Counted from the first letter of the stretch, positions 53,194 through 63,583 are shown. The stretch: DNA of 64,000 nucleotides from Flavobacterium nitratireducens (GCF_029625335.1 NZ_CP121111.1:1550001-1614000); one strand, 5' to 3'. Translations and numbers: made by a program. Notes: a model not told the origin generated them from the sequence alone.

Positions 53194-53754
53194 TTGAATA
53201 CGAAAAGAATAGTTATAGGAATTTTTATTTGTTTACTTTTTGCAAATTGCAATAAAAAGACAGAAAATATCACACCAAAAAGAGATTCTTATATTATTTC
53301 TTTTGAAGATAAAAAACTCCAAAATTACTATGATTCAATAGACAAAAAAAGCAAAATAAAACCACCACCTCCACCCCACAAAGGATTTTACGCAGAACAT
53401 CAACTTATCATTGATAAAAACAACAATCTATTTTTCTATCAAAACAAATATTTTATAAACTTTTGCAGCTTTGGACAAGAATACGACACACTTCCACATT
53501 TTAAGGATTTACACCCTAAGGATTTCATCAAAATTCCTCAAAAAAGTTTAAATGATTTTTTAACTGAAAACATTTTGTCTAAAGAAAAAAACAGACAAAT
53601 TTTAATCATTGCATCTCAAAAATACACCATAAAAAATAGTGCGTTCTTGAAATTTTTAAAAAACAACAAAACACCTACTTCCCTTATCAGAAGAACTACT
53701 CAAGAAGAAGACACTGTTCTTTATTATAAAAATAATGAGAAATATTACTTTTAA
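53194..53754 (+). CDS. Hypothetical lipoprotein with a proline run
   Basis: The open frame begins at 53155 inside the accD terminator. The TTG at 53194 gives a better protein: MNTKRIVIGIFICLLFANCNKK, a lipoprotein signal with lipobox FANC, and about 186 residues in all. The mature part has a run of five prolines (IKPPPPPHKG) followed by a mixed alpha/beta stretch with no motif I recognise. It is rich in Lys, Asn and Phe. The gene stands alone, and no function can be assigned. Confidence 0.6.
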   Translation: MNTKRIVIGIFICLLFANCNKKTENITPKRDSYIISFEDKKLQNYYDSIDKKSKIKPPPPPHKGFYAEHQLIIDKNNNLFFYQNKYFINFCSFGQEYDTLPHFKDLHPKDFIKIPQKSLNDFLTENILSKEKNRQILIIASQKYTIKNSAFLKFLKNNKTPTSLIRRTTQEEDTVLYYKNNEKYYF

Positions 53755-54013
53755 ATGAAATTAAATGGGACACCTTAAGAATTAAACTTCCACATAAAAC
53801 TAATTAAACTTATTTGAGATTCCTCCTCCGTCGGAAAGACAACTTTGTGGAAAATTCTAAATTCTGAAATCTACATTCTAGAATCTATTTTATGTGATAG
53901 CTTAGTTTCTCAGAATAACACTGCGAACTGTACCTGAAAACTAAAAACTGATACTGCTCACTAAAACTAACATTACAACACTTAACTTCTAACCTCTAAC
54001 TTCTAACTTCAAA

Positions 54014-55264
54014 TTACATCCCAGTTCTAATAGCCTCAACAGGATCCAATCGCGAAGCAGAAATCGCAGGCAAAATCCCAGAAATCAGACCGATAATCCC
54101 CGCTAATCCGGTTCCTAGAAGAATGTTATCTAAGCCAAGTACAAATTCGAAATCTAAGGCTTTGGTTAAACCAACAGCGATTCCCCAGACTAATAACAAG
54201 CCAATTAAACCACCAATCACTGATAAAATAATAGCTTCGAATAGAAACTGAAACAAAATAAATCGGTTTTTAGCCCCTAATGATTTTTGGATTCCTATTA
54301 AGTGCGTGCGTTCTTTAACTGAAACAAACATGATATTTGCAATCCCGAAACCACCTACTAACAGCGAAAATCCACTAATCACCCAACCTCCTATTTTCAT
54401 ACTTCCTATAATTCCATCAATAAAATCAGTAAAACCAGAAAAAACATTAATGAAAAAATCATCAATTTCACCTGCTTTTATTCCGCGATAAGCTCTTAAT
54501 TTTTGCGAAATTTCGGCCTTATAAGCTTCCATATCTACTCCATCAACCGGTTTAAAAATAATTACATTGGTCAAAGATGTATTGTTATCACCAAAACTTT
54601 GTCGCACAAAATTAACAGGAATAAAAACGGCCGTATCATTACTCTGCCCAAAAATACTAGCCCCTATTTTCTTCAAAACCCCAATAACTTTAAAACGTTG
54701 TCCATACAAGCGCACTTCTTTACCTATTGGGTCCAAATCGTCAAATAAATTAGTCGCTATATCCTTTCCTAACACAATGACTTTAGCTCCTGAACTAGAT
54801 TCAGACTCATTATAAAAACGTCCTCTTTCAAATTCCAAGCCCTGAATATCTATAAATTCATGCGAAACTGGTACAATATTTACATCACTTACTATTTTAG
54901 AATCGTATTTAATATTTTCTGATTTGGTAAAAATTTGATAGCCTAACTCTGCCGTATTCGTCATAGCCCCTTTCATATAAATATACTCATCGTATTTTAC
55001 ATTAGGAAATTGCTCGCGCTTCCAACTGGGAATATCAGATGGTCCAAAAGAAAATTTCATCAAATAAATGGTGTTTTTATCCAAGCCACTCAAATCGCTC
55101 GTGATTTTCTTATCCAGAGAATCGACAGCTGCTAATACTGCTATAATGGAAAAGATACCAATTGTAACTCCAAGTAAGGAAAGCAAGGTGCGTAATTTGT
55201 TATTTCGCAGTGCATTGATAGCAAAAGCAAAACTCTCTTTCAATAATCGAAGATATAGCAACAT
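54014..55264 (-). CDS. MacB/FtsX-type ABC transporter permease
   Basis: This 416-residue permease has the MacB topology. The first helix is at about 22-45 (RNNKLRTLLSLLGVTIGIFSIIAVLAAV), followed by a large periplasmic MacB-PCD domain (about 50-280) and three C-terminal helices (WVISGFSLLVGGFGIANIMFVSVKER, LFEAIILSVIGGLIGLLL, NILLGTGLAGIIGLISGILPA). It ends in the usual ASRLDPVEAIRTGM. No ATPase or membrane-fusion partner lies next to it. Substrates of this class include lipoproteins, peptides and drugs, and the one here is unknown. Confidence 0.9.
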   Translation of the reverse strand: MLLYLRLLKESFAFAINALRNNKLRTLLSLLGVTIGIFSIIAVLAAVDSLDKKITSDLSGLDKNTIYLMKFSFGPSDIPSWKREQFPNVKYDEYIYMKGAMTNTAELGYQIFTKSENIKYDSKIVSDVNIVPVSHEFIDIQGLEFERGRFYNESESSSGAKVIVLGKDIATNLFDDLDPIGKEVRLYGQRFKVIGVLKKIGASIFGQSNDTAVFIPVNFVRQSFGDNNTSLTNVIIFKPVDGVDMEAYKAEISQKLRAYRGIKAGEIDDFFINVFSGFTDFIDGIIGSMKIGGWVISGFSLLVGGFGIANIMFVSVKERTHLIGIQKSLGAKNRFILFQFLFEAIILSVIGGLIGLLLVWGIAVGLTKALDFEFVLGLDNILLGTGLAGIIGLISGILPAISASRLDPVEAIRTGM

Positions 55265-55429
55265 AAAAAATCCGTTTATAATATGGTAAAATTCTGTAAA
55301 TAATATTCAAAAACCTAATATAAAATTCTTTTAACACAATAAAAAACAGCGATTTCAACATGAAATAAAAAAAATGAGGCAATTGAAAATTATCTTATTT
55401 TTTGATAGCAAATTTTAACATTAAAAAAC

Positions 55430-55437
55430 TATTTTTG
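55430..55437 (+). promoter_or_regulatory. -7 box of purH
   Basis: TATTTTTG fits TAnnTTTG, 22 bp before the purH ATG. Confidence 0.5.
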
Positions 55438-55459
55438 CACTTTATAATTAAATCTATTC

Positions 55460-56986
55460 ATGAGCACATCTAAAACAATTCAATCTGCATTAATTTCGGT
55501 TTTTTCGAAAGAAGGTCTTGAGCCTATTGTTAAATTATTACACAGCCAAAATGTTACACTTTATTCAACTGGAGGAACTGAGGAATTTATCAAAAATCTA
55601 GGCATACCTGTTGTTGCTGTTGAAGATATTACTGCTTTTCCTGAAATTTTAGGAGGTCGTGTTAAAACACTACATCCAAAAATCTTTGGAGGAATATTAA
55701 ATCGTCAAGACAACGAAAGTGATGTTGCACAAATGAAACAACATGATATTCCACAGATTGACTTAGTTATTGTAGATTTATATCCATTTGAAAAAACAGT
55801 AGCTTCTGGAGCTAGTGAACAAGATATTATTGAAAAAATTGACATTGGAGGAATTTCATTGATTCGTGCTGCTGCAAAAAATTTCAAAGACACTGTAATT
55901 GTTCCATCGATGAACGAATATGCTTTGTTCTTAGATATGATTACAAAACAAAACGGAGCAACAACTCTTGAAGATAGAAAATTATTAGCTACTAAAGCTT
56001 TCCACGTATCATCACACTATGACGGAGCTATCTTTGGTTACTTCAACACAGATGAAACAATCTACAAAGCAAGCATCGACAATGGTCAAGTATTACGTTA
56101 CGGAGAAAACCCACATCAAAAAGGATTTTTCTTCGGTGATTTTGATGCCATGTTCAAAAAATTACACGGAAAAGAATTATCATACAACAACTTATTAGAT
56201 GTAGATGCTGCAGTGAATTTGATTGGAGAATTCAAAAACGACGGACCTACATTTGCTATCTTGAAGCACAACAACGCTTGTGGATTAGCTTCAAGAAACA
56301 CTATTTGCGAAGCGTATTTAGCTGCTTTAGCTTGTGATCCAACATCTGCTTTTGGTGGAGTACTAATTTCAAATACCACAATTGATGTTGCTACTGCTAA
56401 AGAAATCAACCAATTATTCTGCGAGGTTGTAATTGCTCCAGCTTATGAGGATGAAGCTGTGACTATTTTACAAGAAAAGAAAAACAGAATTATTTTAGTT
56501 CAAAACGATGTTGAATTACCACAAAGACAAGTTCGTACTTGTTTAAACGGACTTTTAATTCAAGATAGAAACAACATCACTGACAATAAAAACGATTTAA
56601 CTACCGTTACCATTACAAGTCCAACTGAACAAGAAATCGAAGATTTGATTTTTGCATCTAAAATTTGTAAAAACACAAAATCTAACACAATTGTTTTTGC
56701 TAAAAATGGAACTTTAATATCTTCTGGAACAGGTCAAACATCAAGAGTAGATGCTTTACAACAAGCAGTTGAAAAAGCAAAACACTTTGGATTTGATTTA
56801 ACAGGAGCTTCAATGGCAAGCGATGCTTTCTTCCCTTTCCCTGATTGTGTTGCTCTTGCAAAAGTAGCTGGAATTACAGCAGTAATCCAACCGGGAGGTT
56901 CTATTAAAGACCAATTAAGTATTGACTATTGTAACGAAAATAATTTGGCAATGGTATTTACAGGAACACGTCATTTCAAACATTAA
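55460..56986 (+). CDS. purH: Bifunctional AICAR formyltransferase / IMP cyclohydrolase
   Basis: This 508-residue enzyme catalyses the last two steps of IMP synthesis. The N-terminal cyclohydrolase part (1 to about 195) has SVFSKEGLEPIVKLL, LYSTGGTEEFI and GGRVKTLHPKIFGGIL. The C-terminal transformylase has LRYGENPHQKGFF, the catalytic Lys-His in ILKHNNACGLA and the ending MVFTGTRHFKH. mreB follows 54 bp downstream with its own -7 box. Confidence 0.97.
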   Translation: MSTSKTIQSALISVFSKEGLEPIVKLLHSQNVTLYSTGGTEEFIKNLGIPVVAVEDITAFPEILGGRVKTLHPKIFGGILNRQDNESDVAQMKQHDIPQIDLVIVDLYPFEKTVASGASEQDIIEKIDIGGISLIRAAAKNFKDTVIVPSMNEYALFLDMITKQNGATTLEDRKLLATKAFHVSSHYDGAIFGYFNTDETIYKASIDNGQVLRYGENPHQKGFFFGDFDAMFKKLHGKELSYNNLLDVDAAVNLIGEFKNDGPTFAILKHNNACGLASRNTICEAYLAALACDPTSAFGGVLISNTTIDVATAKEINQLFCEVVIAPAYEDEAVTILQEKKNRIILVQNDVELPQRQVRTCLNGLLIQDRNNITDNKNDLTTVTITSPTEQEIEDLIFASKICKNTKSNTIVFAKNGTLISSGTGQTSRVDALQQAVEKAKHFGFDLTGASMASDAFFPFPDCVALAKVAGITAVIQPGGSIKDQLSIDYCNENNLAMVFTGTRHFKH

Positions 56987-56992
56987 TTTGTT

Positions 56993-57000
56993 TAACTTTG
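56993..57000 (+). promoter_or_regulatory. -7 box of mreB
   Basis: TAACTTTG fits TAnnTTTG, 40 bp before the mreB ATG. The elongasome genes may thus be transcribed separately from purH. Confidence 0.5.
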
Positions 57001-57040
57001 TACGCTCCTAATTTTTAACTTTTAAACCCCTAAAAATCGT

Positions 57041-58069
57041 ATGGGATTTTTTGATTTCATGACCGAGGATATTGCAATTGACCTTGGTACCGCTAATACG
57101 CTAATCATACATAATGATAAAGTAGTCATTGACAGCCCGTCAATCGTTGCTAGAGATAGAATTTCTGGTAAAATTATAGCTGTTGGTAAAGAAGCCAATT
57201 TGATGCAAGGTAAAACGCATGAAAACATAAAAACCATTAGACCACTTAAAGATGGTGTAATTGCAGATTTTGATGCCTCTGAAAAAATGATTAGTATGTT
57301 TATCAAAAGCATACCAGCATTAAAAAAGAAAATGTTTACTCCAGCTTTACGAATGGTGGTTTGTATTCCATCTGGAATTACTGAAGTAGAGATGAGAGCT
57401 GTAAAAGAATCTTGTGAACGCGTAAACGGAAAAGAAGTTTATTTGATTCACGAACCAATGGCAGCAGCAATCGGTATTGGAATTGACATCATGCAACCAA
57501 AAGGAAACATGATTGTTGATATCGGAGGAGGTACTACTGAAATTGCTGTAATTGCATTAGGCGGAATTGTTTGCGATAAATCCGTAAAAATTGCTGGAGA
57601 CGTTTTTACAAATGATATCGTTTATTACATGCGTACACAACACAACTTATTTGTGGGTGAAAGTACTGCTGAAAAAATAAAAATTCAAATTGGAGCAGCT
57701 ATCGAAGATTTAGAAACTCCTCCAGAAGATATGTCTGTACAAGGTAGAGACTTATTAACGGGTAAACCTAAACAAGTAGATGTTTCCTATAGAGAAATCG
57801 CTAAAGCCTTAGACAAATCAATTCAACGAATTGAAGACGCTGTAATGGAAACCTTGTCTCAAACCCCACCAGAATTAGCTGCCGACATCTACAATACAGG
57901 TATTTACCTAGCAGGTGGAGGTTCTATGCTTAGAGGTTTAGACAAGCGTATTTCACAAAAAACAGATTTACCTGTTTATATCGCAGAAGATCCATTAAGA
58001 GCCGTTGTTAGAGGTACTGGAATGGCACTTAAAAATATTGGTAAATTTAAAAGCATCTTAATTAAATAA
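57041..58069 (+). CDS. mreB: Rod shape-determining protein MreB
   Basis: This 342-residue bacterial actin has the phosphate-1 motif DIAIDLGTANTLI, the connect motif in NMIVDIGGGTTEIAVIALGG, and the adenosine segment IYLAGGGSMLRGLD. It forms membrane-associated filaments that position the cell-wall synthesis machinery. It heads the series mreB-mreC-mreD-mrdA-rodA, which predicts a rod-shaped cell. Confidence 0.97.
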   Translation: MGFFDFMTEDIAIDLGTANTLIIHNDKVVIDSPSIVARDRISGKIIAVGKEANLMQGKTHENIKTIRPLKDGVIADFDASEKMISMFIKSIPALKKKMFTPALRMVVCIPSGITEVEMRAVKESCERVNGKEVYLIHEPMAAAIGIGIDIMQPKGNMIVDIGGGTTEIAVIALGGIVCDKSVKIAGDVFTNDIVYYMRTQHNLFVGESTAEKIKIQIGAAIEDLETPPEDMSVQGRDLLTGKPKQVDVSYREIAKALDKSIQRIEDAVMETLSQTPPELAADIYNTGIYLAGGGSMLRGLDKRISQKTDLPVYIAEDPLRAVVRGTGMALKNIGKFKSILIK

Positions 58070-58149
58070 ATCCATTTCTTAGAAAAGGAAATTGTATTAA
58101 GTTTATCTTTTATACTCAGCAAATCTGAAACTAATAACCAACTAAGAGA

Positions 58150-58977
58150 ATGCAGCAAATATTTAATTTTATATTCAAAAACAGTAACAAGTTACTGTTT
58201 TTGCTGTTATTAAGCCTTTCGCTTTTGCTCACCATACAGTCTCATTCTTATCACAAAAGCAGAGTTATCAGCTCTGCCAATTTTTTAACAGGTGGTGTTT
58301 ACGAAGAAATCAACAACATAACCGAATATCTAAACCTAAAGTCTGAAAATGAAGCTCTAGCACTTGAAAACGCCAGACTTAAAAGCATCATTTTCAACAC
58401 TAAGGACACCACTAAAGTACCAATTCCTCAAAACCTAAAAGGAACAGCACCAGATGACATCATTGTTTCTAAAGTAATCCACAACTCCTATAACCGACAC
58501 GAAAACTTCCTAACACTTAATTCAGGTGCCAAAGATGGTGTAAAAACAGATATGGGTGTGATTAATAGTTTAGGGATTGTTGGTATTATTGACAAGACAT
58601 CTCCTAAATATTCAACTGTAATTAGTATCTTAAATACCAAATCACAAATCAATGCTAAAATAAAGAAATCCAATCATTTTGGCTCTTTAGTATGGAACGG
58701 AAAAAACACGGGCTTTGTGCAACTTATCGATGTTCCTCGATTAGCTAATGTTAGAAAAGGTGATACCATTGTCACAGGTGGCCAATCTGTTATTTTCCCT
58801 GAAAATATCAATATTGGAACCGTTGACAAAGTATACAAAGAAGAAGAAACCAATTATTATGTTTTAAATATTAAGCTATTTAATGACATGACTAATTTAG
58901 GACATGTATACATCATTAAGAGTAAAGATAGAGATGAAGTTAATAATTTAGAAAAAGAAACCTTAAAAGATGAATAG
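58150..58977 (+). CDS. mreC: Rod shape-determining protein MreC
   Basis: This 275-residue bitopic protein has a short cytoplasmic start, one membrane helix (about 14-29, LLFLLLLSLSLLLTIQ), a coiled coil (about 55-75, ITEYLNLKSENEALALENARLK) and the periplasmic two-barrel domain with the typical NSLGIVGIID and NIGTVDKVY segments. It links MreB to PBP2. Its stop overlaps the mreD start by 8 bp, indicating coupled translation. Confidence 0.93.
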   Translation: MQQIFNFIFKNSNKLLFLLLLSLSLLLTIQSHSYHKSRVISSANFLTGGVYEEINNITEYLNLKSENEALALENARLKSIIFNTKDTTKVPIPQNLKGTAPDDIIVSKVIHNSYNRHENFLTLNSGAKDGVKTDMGVINSLGIVGIIDKTSPKYSTVISILNTKSQINAKIKKSNHFGSLVWNGKNTGFVQLIDVPRLANVRKGDTIVTGGQSVIFPENINIGTVDKVYKEEETNYYVLNIKLFNDMTNLGHVYIIKSKDRDEVNNLEKETLKDE

Positions 58978-59476
58978 CACTTTGTTACTCAATATACTAC
59001 GGTTTATTTTATTATTAACTGTACAAATTGTCATATTTAACAACATGACATTTTTAGGCTTTATATTGCCATTACCCTATATGCTATTCCTTATTTTATA
59101 TCCTGTAAACTCAAACAGAGCTGGTTTACTAGTAAGTAGCTTTCTTTTAGGCTTAATGATGGATTTATTTTCAAACTCGGGTGGTATTCATGCAACAGCC
59201 TGTGTAGTTTTAGCTTATTATCGCCCTTATATTTTTAAATTTGCCTTTGGTGTTAGTTACGAATACCAAACGATAAAATTAAATGAATCTTTAACTCCTG
59301 AAAGGTTTACCTTTATATTACTAGCTGTGGTATTGCATCATTTTACCCTATTTATCTTAGAAGCCTTTCAAGTAAGTTTCATTTTAGACATTTTACTCAG
59401 AACATTATTGAGTACCGTATTTACAATTATTAGCTGCATTATAATAATTTACCTTATTAAGCCAAACAAACGATGA
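58970..59476 (+). CDS. mreD: Rod shape-determining protein MreD
   Basis: This 168-residue integral membrane protein has about five hydrophobic helices and the family segment LGLMMDLFSNSGGIHATACVVLAYYRPYI (the DxFx-GxHa pattern). It overlaps mreC (8 bp) and mrdA (4 bp), a tightly packed arrangement. Confidence 0.9.
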   Translation: MNSTLLLNILRFILLLTVQIVIFNNMTFLGFILPLPYMLFLILYPVNSNRAGLLVSSFLLGLMMDLFSNSGGIHATACVVLAYYRPYIFKFAFGVSYEYQTIKLNESLTPERFTFILLAVVLHHFTLFILEAFQVSFILDILLRTLLSTVFTIISCIIIIYLIKPNKR

Positions 59477-61416
59477 GAAAACTACTGCTGCCTTCTATAA
59501 TTATTGTTGCAGCATCTTTGCTCCTAATTCGGATTTTTTATTTGCAAATTATCAACGATACTTTCAAATTAAAATCAGAGAATAATGCTATCAAAATAAA
59601 ATATGAATATCCAGAAAGAGGCTATATATACGATAGAAATGGCAAACTTTTAGTTGCCAATCAAGCTTCTTATGATATCATGGTCATTCCAAGAGAAATT
59701 AAAAATATAGACACCTTGGAACTTTGTCAATTATTAGACATCACCAAAGAAGATTTTTTAAAAAAGATAGAAAAAGCTAAAGTTTACAGCCCTAGATTAC
59801 CATCAGTATTTTTGCCTCAATTAAACAAAACCGAATACGCTGCCTTTCAGGAAAAAATCAGAAAATTTAATGGTTTTTATGTTCAAAAGCGTTCACTTCG
59901 TGACTACGAAGTTGATTTTGGGGCTAATATATTTGGTTCTATAGTAGAGGTAAATGAAAAAATCATCAAGGAAAATCCTTATTACAAAAGTGGTGATTTA
60001 ATTGGCAAACAAGGAGTTGAAGAATATTACGAAGAAATTTTACGCGGTGTAAAAGGGGTAAAATATTTCCTCAAAGACAAATACAATAGAGAAATTGGTT
60101 CTTATAAAGACGGAAAATACGATACCATTGCTGTACAAGGTGAAGATATCAACCTAACCATTGATGCCGATATCCAGCGTTACGGAGAACAATTAATGAT
60201 AAACAAAAGAGGTGGGATTGTTGCAATTGAACCTAAAACAGGAGAAATTTTAGCATTGGTAACAGCTCCTTCCTATGATCCATCAATTTTAGTGGGAAGA
60301 CAGCGTTCTAAAAACTATACACTTTTGTATCGTGATTCGATTGCAAAACCATTATACGATAGAGGATTACTTGCCGAATACCCTCCAGGGTCACCATTTA
60401 AAATCTTGACAGGTTTAGTGGCACTACAAGAAGGGGTAGTCAACGAACAATTCACTGTATTTTGCCACCATGGATTTAGCTATGCTAGAGGCCGTTTTAT
60501 GCGATGCCACTGTCATGGAGGTGCGCTACAATTGCATCGTGGTATTTATGAATCGTGCAATGCTTATTTTGGAACTGCATACATGAGAACCATTAACAAA
60601 TATGTAAAACCATCTTACGCCGTAGATGTCTGGAGTAATCACGTAAAAAGTTTTGGACTAGGAGATTATATGGGTTATGACTTACCTACAGGAAGAAGAG
60701 GAAGTATCCCTACATCTAAAACATACAAACGCATATATCCTAATGGTGGATGGCGAAGTACTGCGATTGTATCTAATGCTATTGGTCAGGGCGAAGTTTT
60801 AACAACACCTATCCAATTAGCCAATATGATGGCGACAATTGCAAACAGAGGCTATTACTACACTCCTCATATCATTAAGAAAATTAAAGGCGAAAAAATA
60901 GACCCTAAATTCAAAGTCAAACACGAAACGACAATTGACAAAAAACATTTTAATCCAATTATAAGCGGATTATTTGATGTATATAATTTAGGAACTGCTA
61001 GAGGACTTAGAGTAGATGGCATTGATATTTGCGGAAAAACAGGTACCGCAGAAAACTTTGCAAAGATTGATGGTAAAAGAGTACAGCTTGAGGACCATTC
61101 CATATTTGTTGCATTTGCTCCAAAAGATAATCCAAAAATTGCAATTGCTGTCATGGTAGAAAACGGAGGATTTGGTGCTACAATTGCAGGACCAATTGCC
61201 AGCTTAATGATTGAAAAATATTTAAGAAAGAAAATCACACGCACCGATTTAGAAAAAAGAGTACTTGAAAAGAGTTTAAGAAGTGAATATGCAAAATTAG
61301 GCGGAGTCAAAGAAGCTAGTGCTATAGAGACTACACCAAAAGATTCATCGGGTATAAAAACGAAAGAGATCAAAACAAATTTGGTAATAGATACTACCAA
61401 GAAAAAAATTAACTAA
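59473..61416 (+). CDS. mrdA: Penicillin-binding protein 2
   Basis: This 647-residue transpeptidase cross-links peptidoglycan during elongation. One N-terminal membrane anchor (5-27) is followed by the pedestal domain (ERGYIYDRNGKLL). The active-site motifs are complete: Ser307-x-x-Lys310 in PPGSPFK, Ser361-Cys-Asn363 and Lys522-Thr-Gly in GKTGTAEN. A Cys/His-rich loop (about 331-348, FCHHGF then MRCHCHGG) lies where E. coli PBP2 binds zinc. A 50-residue charged C-terminal tail is extra. It starts 4 bp inside mreD. Confidence 0.95.
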   Translation: MRKLLLPSIIIVAASLLLIRIFYLQIINDTFKLKSENNAIKIKYEYPERGYIYDRNGKLLVANQASYDIMVIPREIKNIDTLELCQLLDITKEDFLKKIEKAKVYSPRLPSVFLPQLNKTEYAAFQEKIRKFNGFYVQKRSLRDYEVDFGANIFGSIVEVNEKIIKENPYYKSGDLIGKQGVEEYYEEILRGVKGVKYFLKDKYNREIGSYKDGKYDTIAVQGEDINLTIDADIQRYGEQLMINKRGGIVAIEPKTGEILALVTAPSYDPSILVGRQRSKNYTLLYRDSIAKPLYDRGLLAEYPPGSPFKILTGLVALQEGVVNEQFTVFCHHGFSYARGRFMRCHCHGGALQLHRGIYESCNAYFGTAYMRTINKYVKPSYAVDVWSNHVKSFGLGDYMGYDLPTGRRGSIPTSKTYKRIYPNGGWRSTAIVSNAIGQGEVLTTPIQLANMMATIANRGYYYTPHIIKKIKGEKIDPKFKVKHETTIDKKHFNPIISGLFDVYNLGTARGLRVDGIDICGKTGTAENFAKIDGKRVQLEDHSIFVAFAPKDNPKIAIAVMVENGGFGATIAGPIASLMIEKYLRKKITRTDLEKRVLEKSLRSEYAKLGGVKEASAIETTPKDSSGIKTKEIKTNLVIDTTKKKIN

Positions 61417-61431
61417 GCGATTCATTCACAA

Positions 61432-62664
61432 ATGAAAAATCAAAGTGTAAAGAAAAATATTGATTGGATATGTGTTATTATTTATAGCACCTTAGTGATT
61501 TTAGGGTGGCTAAATATCTATTCATCTTCATTATCCTCCATTGAAGATACCTACATAAAGCAATTGATTTTCATTACTTTTACTATACCTTTAATTTTTA
61601 TAATTCTAGCTGTTGATGGTAAATTTTACGAAAAATATGCTAGTGTAATCTACATAATTGGATTACTCTCTCTTGCCGGATTATTTGTTTTTGGTAAAAC
61701 CATTAAAGGACAAACAAACTGGTATTCATTTGGTTCGTTTGGTCTTCAACCTTCCGAGTTTGTAAAAACGGCTACGGCTTTAGCAATTGCTAAATACATG
61801 AGTGATAGCCAAATCAATCTAAAAGACACCAATAGACAATTCCAAGTCCTTTCTATTTTAGGGTTACCAATACTTTTAATTGTTCCTCACGACCCTGGGA
61901 GTGCCTTAATTTATAGTATCTTCTTAGTTGTTTTATACCGTGAAGGATTACCTGCTTGGTACATTTGGACTGGATTTGTAGCTATACTTTTATTCGTTTT
62001 CACCTTGATTTTTGAAACACAATATGTCATTTTAATAGCACTTATTACTATTGTTATTGTGTATTTCAAATCCAGATTAGCCGATAGAAATATCGTTGCC
62101 AGTAGCATCATATTTGTTCTTATTTCAGGCTTTGTATTATCCGTTGATTATGTTTTTAACAATGTATTTAAACAACATCATAGAGACCGTTTTAATATTC
62201 TATTAGGCAAAACAGTCGATTTGAAAGGGATTGGATACAACACTAACCAATCGGAAATTGCAATAGGTTCCGGCGGTTGGTTTGGAAAAGGATTTTTGGA
62301 AGGCACACAAACCAAAGGAGGTTTCGTACCAGAGCAACACACCGATTATATTTTTACAACGGTTGGCGAAGAATGGGGATTCATAGGCTCATTAGTTGTT
62401 ATTGCCTTATTTGTAACCCTATTATTAAGAATTATATTCCTAGCTGAAAGACAAAAAACTAAATTCAGTCGAGTATATGGTTATTGTACCGCTGGTATTT
62501 TATTCATTCATTTCTTTGTAAATATCGCTATGGTCATTGGAATTTTCCCGACCATTGGAGTACCTCTACCTTTCTTTTCATACGGAGGATCCGGTTTATG
62601 GGGTTTTACCATTTTACTTTTTATCTTCCTTAAAATGGATGCTAATAAGGTGAATGAGTGGTAA
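61432..62664 (+). CDS. rodA: Rod shape-determining protein RodA (SEDS glycosyltransferase)
   Basis: This 410-residue SEDS polymerase has about ten membrane helices. Family segments are QTNWYSFGSFGLQPSEFVKTATALAIAKYM, IVPHDPGSALIY, the catalytic-loop region FVPEQHTDYIFTTVGEEWGFIG, and the ending IGVPLPFFSYGGSGLWGF. It polymerises glycan strands together with PBP2 and is the last gene of the elongasome cluster. Confidence 0.96.
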   Translation: MKNQSVKKNIDWICVIIYSTLVILGWLNIYSSSLSSIEDTYIKQLIFITFTIPLIFIILAVDGKFYEKYASVIYIIGLLSLAGLFVFGKTIKGQTNWYSFGSFGLQPSEFVKTATALAIAKYMSDSQINLKDTNRQFQVLSILGLPILLIVPHDPGSALIYSIFLVVLYREGLPAWYIWTGFVAILLFVFTLIFETQYVILIALITIVIVYFKSRLADRNIVASSIIFVLISGFVLSVDYVFNNVFKQHHRDRFNILLGKTVDLKGIGYNTNQSEIAIGSGGWFGKGFLEGTQTKGGFVPEQHTDYIFTTVGEEWGFIGSLVVIALFVTLLLRIIFLAERQKTKFSRVYGYCTAGILFIHFFVNIAMVIGIFPTIGVPLPFFSYGGSGLWGFTILLFIFLKMDANKVNEW

Positions 62665-62682
62665 AGAAATCGCTCTTCAAAG

Positions 62683-63510
62683 TTACTTTCTTAGCCACGA
62701 ATCAATAGCAACAATCTTTTCTAATCTGTTTTCTATCTGATCATCCAATTTAGGAAAGAAATCAATTCCTGTTAAAGATTCAATTTCATCAACAGAAACA
62801 ACATAATCGAAAATAGACCTAGTACTTTTTTCATTAGGCACTAAAAAAGCAATTAATTTATAATTTCCATTGCTATGATTTAAAGCAATTTTGTAGAAAT
62901 AATTAGGCACAACAACTTTTTCCGTACCAATTGTTCTTTTATTTCCTTTTAGTACTCCACCAGTGACGATAAAAAGTCCGTCGAATTTAACCGCCCAAAA
63001 CCTCATTTTTTGCTCTATTCGATTCCAGATACCGGAATTAAATTCAGGCTGCTGAGGACTAATATTTGAGGTATAAAAAGTATCATTATAAGCATCTAAA
63101 TCAAACTCCATATCGGCAGCAGGGCACAAATGTCCTTTGTCATAACCAGACTTTTTATAATTGCGCCAGTCAGCCGATTGCGTTTTTACTTTTGGGTCTT
63201 GAATAAAAAAAGGGCGCTTAAAATCACTTCTTTTAATATAATCCTTCTTTAGTTCATAGGCTACCCATTCGGCTTGTTCGGCTTTTTCATTATAAGACAA
63301 AGTAAAATAGTGGTGATACACTATTTGGGATTGAGTGGCTTTAGGCAAGTAGTCAATATCAGAATTAGTAGGTAAATGAGATTGGGTTTTAAAATCAACT
63401 TCAATTTTATTTGATTTACCAAAAAGTTCAATTTGTAAAACTTCGTTTTGTTTACAAGCTAAAAGCAACATTACAAAAGCTCCTAAAATAATTCCAAATT
63501 TTGTATTCAT
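62683..63510 (-). CDS. Secreted DNA/RNA non-specific endonuclease (lipoprotein)
   Basis: This 275-residue protein belongs to the beta-beta-alpha-metal (NUC1) nuclease family. It has a lipoprotein signal (MNTKFGIILGAFVMLLLACK, lipobox LLAC). The catalytic motif is DKGHLCPAADM with His127 (DRGH in many relatives), followed by the metal-binding Asn region FNSGIWNRIEQKMR (Asn163, Glu167). It probably acts at the cell surface or in the periplasm on nucleic acids for nutrition. It is convergent with rodA. Confidence 0.93.
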   Translation of the reverse strand: MNTKFGIILGAFVMLLLACKQNEVLQIELFGKSNKIEVDFKTQSHLPTNSDIDYLPKATQSQIVYHHYFTLSYNEKAEQAEWVAYELKKDYIKRSDFKRPFFIQDPKVKTQSADWRNYKKSGYDKGHLCPAADMEFDLDAYNDTFYTSNISPQQPEFNSGIWNRIEQKMRFWAVKFDGLFIVTGGVLKGNKRTIGTEKVVVPNYFYKIALNHSNGNYKLIAFLVPNEKSTRSIFDYVVSVDEIESLTGIDFFPKLDDQIENRLEKIVAIDSWLRK

Positions 63511-63530
63511 TTATATAACAGTAAAAGAAA

Positions 63531-63562
63531 AACGCTCTGAAATTAATGTTTTTCAGAGCGTT
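63531..63562 (-). terminator. Terminator after the tail-specific protease gene
   Basis: On the minus strand AACGCTCTGAAA and TTTCAGAGCGTT form a stem followed by TTTTCTTTT, 22 bp past the stop codon at 63584. Confidence 0.85.
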
Positions 63563-63583
63563 CTTTATATCATTTCAAATCGA

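Noticed and set aside
60867..61400. 177-codon minus-strand ORF opposite mrdA
   Set aside because: It is the shadow of the conserved transpeptidase coding frame, with Ser/Leu-rich composition and no promoter or family match.
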